A DNA stretch of 8,532 bases, from NCBI GenBank assembly GCA_964391305.1, contig CAYMJO010000038.1:1-8532 (forward strand), read 5' to 3'. Below, in pieces: positions 6,596 to 8,532 of this stretch. The position numbers and the translations under genes are program-made. How positions within the stretch are numbered: the first letter of the stretch is position 1; each line of letters opens with the position of its first letter. The notes below the pieces were generated by a model, which saw nothing but the letters and a program-made list of their open reading frames with translations, was not told the origin of the DNA and made no database searches. The DNA is from CAYMJO01 sp964391305. GTDB lineage: Bacteria; Patescibacteriota; CALEFQ01.

Positions 6596-7675
6596 ATGTC
6601 AACACCAACTAAACCAATTCTACACAACGGATTCAAAGTGAGAGATGATCTCACGATTAAGGGTCGCATTGAGCGCATATTTTTTACAGAAGTTTATGAA
6701 CTTTCTGATGGAAAATATTTATACCTCTTCACCAATATACGACCAGAGGAAGTTATTGACCGAGGAAATAAATACGATTTAGTGACGATTGACCATGAGA
6801 GTAAAAAATACCTTGGCGTGATCATCAATGTACACTCACATGAAAAAATAACCGACATTATTGATAGTCTTACCACATTACGAGGTTTTGATTGTGTGGC
6901 CGGTATGCAGGGATTGAAAGCTCTTTTGATTAGTGAGGTCATAGAACCATTGAAGAATCCAGAGAAATTTTTGAAATTCAAACTCTCTATCCCAAATGGC
7001 ATATTACTTTACGGCCCTCCGGGATGCGGAAAAACCTTTATTGTTAAGAAGTTAGCTGAAGAATTAGGATACAATTTCTTTGAGCTCAATCCTTCGTCGG
7101 TGGCTACACCTTGGGTTCACGGTGCTGTAGGTAATATTGCGAAAGTATTTGAGATGGCGAAGATGCAAGCCCCAGCAATTATTTTTATCGATGAGATTGA
7201 AGGGCTTATACCAAAGAGGGAAGAGCTGACCTCCTCGGCTGATATTAAAAAGGAAGAGATAAATGAATTTTTACTTCAACTTAACAACGCCGGAGCAAAT
7301 AAAATTCTAGTTGTTGGAGCAACAAATAGGCCTCACATGATTGATACTGCCATTATGAGATCCGGCAGAATGGATAAGCGAATCTTTGTGGGGCCTCCAG
7401 ATTTTGAGGCAAGAAAAGATATGTTTAGGATTTTTCTCTCTGGACGGCCGTACGATAAAGACATTAACTTTGACGAGTTGGCAAAAAAGACTGAATTCTA
7501 CGTTGGTTCGGACATTGAGCTTATCGTCACGCAAGCCGCTCGTCTAGCCGTTGCTAAAGATAAGAGTTTTATCGATGAACAGATGCTCTTAGAGGCTACG
7601 AATAAATTCCAGCCATCCATATCAAAAGAAGAGCTTGCCTACTATGACAAGTTTACAAATTTGGAACGATCGTAA
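6596..7675 (+). CDS. AAA+ ATPase, Cdc48/spastin-like single-ring unfoldase
   Basis: The 359-residue product has a beta-rich N-terminal domain (about 1-95) and one classical AAA module. Visible are Walker A GPPGCGKT (140-147, K146), pore-loop 1 with W173-V174, Walker B IIFIDE (195-200, D199/E200), sensor 1 in GATNRP (N244), two arginine fingers R255 and R258 in MRSGRMD, and sensor 2 in the VGSDIE stretch (303-308). The alpha-helical lid follows to about 340. All catalytic residues are present, so it should form an active ring that threads or remodels proteins. There is no membrane segment and no protease domain such as HExxH, so it is not FtsH. It starts three bases after the coiled-coil gene. 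In classical systems Hsp70 works with the AAA+ disaggregase ClpB. Here the partner would be a classical AAA protein, which is an inference from gene order. Confidence 0.9.
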   Translation: MSTPTKPILHNGFKVRDDLTIKGRIERIFFTEVYELSDGKYLYLFTNIRPEEVIDRGNKYDLVTIDHESKKYLGVIINVHSHEKITDIIDSLTTLRGFDCVAGMQGLKALLISEVIEPLKNPEKFLKFKLSIPNGILLYGPPGCGKTFIVKKLAEELGYNFFELNPSSVATPWVHGAVGNIAKVFEMAKMQAPAIIFIDEIEGLIPKREELTSSADIKKEEINEFLLQLNNAGANKILVVGATNRPHMIDTAIMRSGRMDKRIFVGPPDFEARKDMFRIFLSGRPYDKDINFDELAKKTEFYVGSDIELIVTQAARLAVAKDKSFIDEQMLLEATNKFQPSISKEELAYYDKFTNLERS

Positions 7676-7688
7676 CTAATCACGAAAG

Positions 7689-8003
7689 ATGGTCACCACA
7701 GAACAATTAAACTATAGGATTCTGTTTTCAAAGATTGCGGCCATTGCGCTTTTGGTTGCCGTAATTCCAATCTGGCCATATTTTTTATACCAATTTCTCA
7801 AGCTCGTCGTATTTGGTGCAGCCGCTTTTTCTGTCTATCTCTACCATAAAGAAAAAAATACGCGGTGGATGATAATAATGATAGTAATTGGAATAATTTT
7901 TAATCCGATTAATCCTCTTTATTTCGGACACTTCCTTTGGTCTATTATAGATTTGATTGTTGCAGTGGTATTCTTTAAGTCGCCCAAGGTGGCGCGCCAG
8001 TGA
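7689..8003 (+). CDS. Small four-helix membrane protein, DUF6804-like
   Basis: The 104-residue product has about four membrane segments: residues roughly 12-28, 34-52, 58-71 and 83-97. Between segments three and four is the conserved-looking FNPINPLYFGHFLWSIIDLIVAVVFF. The FNPI-P, W and D spacing resembles DUF6804 small membrane proteins (from memory), whose function is unknown. The gene begins 13 bases after the AAA+ gene and has no promoter of its own, so it probably belongs to the cassette, perhaps as a membrane anchor. DUF6804-type proteins also occur in unrelated contexts, so membership is less secure than for the upstream genes. The stop is TGA, followed immediately by a weak hairpin. 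Confidence 0.65.
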   Translation: MVTTEQLNYRILFSKIAAIALLVAVIPIWPYFLYQFLKLVVFGAAAFSVYLYHKEKNTRWMIIMIVIGIIFNPINPLYFGHFLWSIIDLIVAVVFFKSPKVARQ

Positions 8004-8023
8004 AATTGGCATAGCATCCAATT
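8004..8023 (+). terminator. Weak stem-loop after the last cassette gene
   Basis: AATTGG (8004-8009) and CCAATT (8018-8023) form a six-base-pair stem around an eight-base loop directly after the stop codon. There is no U-tract behind it, so it is a poor intrinsic terminator and may serve only as an mRNA-end structure. No better terminator is visible before the parB promoter. Confidence 0.25.
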
Positions 8024-8067
8024 CCGTCTCTCTGCAAAAAAGTTTTGGGGGCGAAATGGGAAATGGA

Positions 8068-8202
8068 TCAGGTACCTTTTCCGCTCGGAATTATCAAAGG
8101 GAAATCAAAGCGGTCAAAATATCCTTTGTTTTTTAAAACCAACACTGCGAGTGAAATGATATATTCGCGCTCGCCTTGGGTCGTGTTGCCCCGCTTTTTC
8201 AA
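8068..8202 (-). pseudogene. Possible minus-strand coding remnant, 44 codons
   Basis: On the minus strand a frame from TTG 8202 to TGA 8068-8070 encodes a natural-looking sequence including GEREYIISLAVLVL, then KNKGYFDRFDFPLIIPSGKG. It has a helical hydrophobic stretch followed by an aromatic-rich turn, and reads more like protein than the other five frames. There is no ATG, and the upstream part overlaps the parB promoter, so this is probably a leftover fragment rather than an active gene. I do not recognise the family. Confidence 0.3.
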
Positions 8203-8214
8203 TTATGGTACAAT
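8186..8214 (+). promoter_or_regulatory. Promoter of parB
   Basis: A -35 TTGCCC (8186-8191) and an extended -10 TGG-TACAAT (8206-8214) are separated by 17 bases. The -10 ends 26 bases before the parB ATG, giving a leader of about 20 bases. The match is good, and it separates parB transcription from the chaperone cassette. No Shine-Dalgarno sequence is visible between here and the ATG. Confidence 0.65.
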
Positions 8215-8240
8215 AAAAGCGTAAAAAATAAATCATTCTT

Positions 8241-8532
8241 ATGCCAACAGCGCAAAAATCGCTTGGAAGGGGATTGGGATCTCTTTTGGGCGTAAAAACA
8301 AATTCAGGACAGCCGATCAAACAGGCTTATCCGGAGGTACCGGGAAACGGCGCGCTGTTTATTTCCATTGATAAAATCAGGCGCAATCCATATCAGCCGC
8401 GCGAAACATTTGATCCGGAAAAATTAGAAGAACTAGCTGATTCAATCCGCGTGCACGGAATCATTGAGCCTTTGATCGCGTCAAAAGACGGTGACGGATC
8501 TTATGAATTGATTTCAGGAGAAAGGCGTTTGC
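8241..8532 (+). CDS. parB: ParB/Spo0J chromosome-partitioning protein, partial (N-terminal 97 residues)
   Basis: The visible N-terminus begins with the lysine/glycine/arginine motif KSLGRGLGSLLG, which in ParB proteins contacts the ParA ATPase. After a short linker comes the ParB N-terminal domain: ISIDKIRRNPYQPRETFDPE, then LADSIRVHGIIEPLIAS and the start of the CTP-binding motif GERRL at the very edge. ParB loads onto parS sites, slides as a CTP-dependent clamp and helps segregate the chromosome. The helix-turn-helix and dimer domains lie beyond the window. parA commonly precedes parB, but here the upstream neighbour is a membrane gene and parB has its own promoter, so parA must be elsewhere or downstream. 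Identification is secure. Confidence 0.95.
   Translation, partial: MPTAQKSLGRGLGSLLGVKTNSGQPIKQAYPEVPGNGALFISIDKIRRNPYQPRETFDPEKLEELADSIRVHGIIEPLIASKDGDGSYELISGERRL

Larger units (their letters stand above)
1491..8003 (+). other. Putative six-gene Hsp70/AAA+ operon
   Basis: Six plus-strand genes follow each other with gaps of 9, 4, 4, 3 and 13 bases and no internal promoter or terminator that I can see. They encode GrpE-like, Hsp70, J-like, coiled-coil membrane, AAA+ ATPase and DUF6804-like membrane proteins. Four of the six products carry predicted membrane segments. The spacing implies a single transcript and translational coupling. The edges are sharp: regulator debris four bases upstream, and the parB promoter region downstream. 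Confidence 0.8.

Noticed and set aside
6289..6678. A 129-codon minus-strand frame spanning the coiled-coil and AAA+ gene boundary
   Set aside because: It crosses two well-supported plus-strand genes and shows no recognisable domain.
6596..7675. FtsH-type protease identity for the AAA+ protein
   Set aside because: There is no N-terminal membrane helix pair and no HExxH zinc-protease motif after the AAA module.
8001..8160. UGA read as glycine (code 25), extending the last cassette gene
   Set aside because: The read-through peptide has no likeness to a protein family, DUF6804-like proteins end near this point, and the other convincing intact genes end in TAA. The standard code fits.
1..8532. 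CRISPR array, tRNA or rRNA genes
   Set aside because: I found no regularly spaced direct repeats and no cloverleaf or ribosomal RNA signatures on either strand by eye.

Overview
The window reads like a chromosomal stretch of a small-genome bacterium, probably a Patescibacteria/CPR member (Parcubacteria-like). This is an inference. It rests on AT-rich genes with no Shine-Dalgarno sequence, starts that often read AT-ATG, a nearly leaderless promoter on the minus strand, very tight gene spacing, and a standard ParB at the right edge. All convincing genes use the standard bacterial code.

Left (1-570): the 5' part of a minus-strand membrane protein running off the edge, its promoter, and a short intergenic region with a perfect 16-bp palindrome and a GC-rich hairpin. 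Next (570-1486) is a gene graveyard. It holds a C-terminally truncated RhuM-family gene, the first codons of a type I restriction methylase (HsdM), and the last 21 codons of an XRE-type regulator, joined in different frames.

Centre (1491-8003): one compact plus-strand cassette of six genes with gaps of 3 to 13 bases. In order these are a membrane-anchored GrpE-like protein; an 837-residue atypical Hsp70 with about 100 extra residues between the ATPase and substrate-binding domains; a J-like protein without the HPD motif and with a C-terminal membrane module; a single-pass coiled-coil protein with two cysteines bracketing its outer domain; a Cdc48/spastin-type AAA+ ATPase; and a four-helix membrane protein resembling DUF6804. 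This is the exciting part. It looks like a self-contained Hsp70 machine (chaperone, J-like partner, exchange factor) fixed to the membrane and coupled to an AAA+ unfoldase. I infer membrane-linked protein remodelling, stress handling or defence. The sequence does not show which.

Right (8004-8532): an intergenic stretch with a possible minus-strand coding remnant and a good promoter, then the 5' end of parB. The cassette therefore sits between decayed accessory DNA and a core chromosome-partitioning gene, as expected for an accessory insertion.
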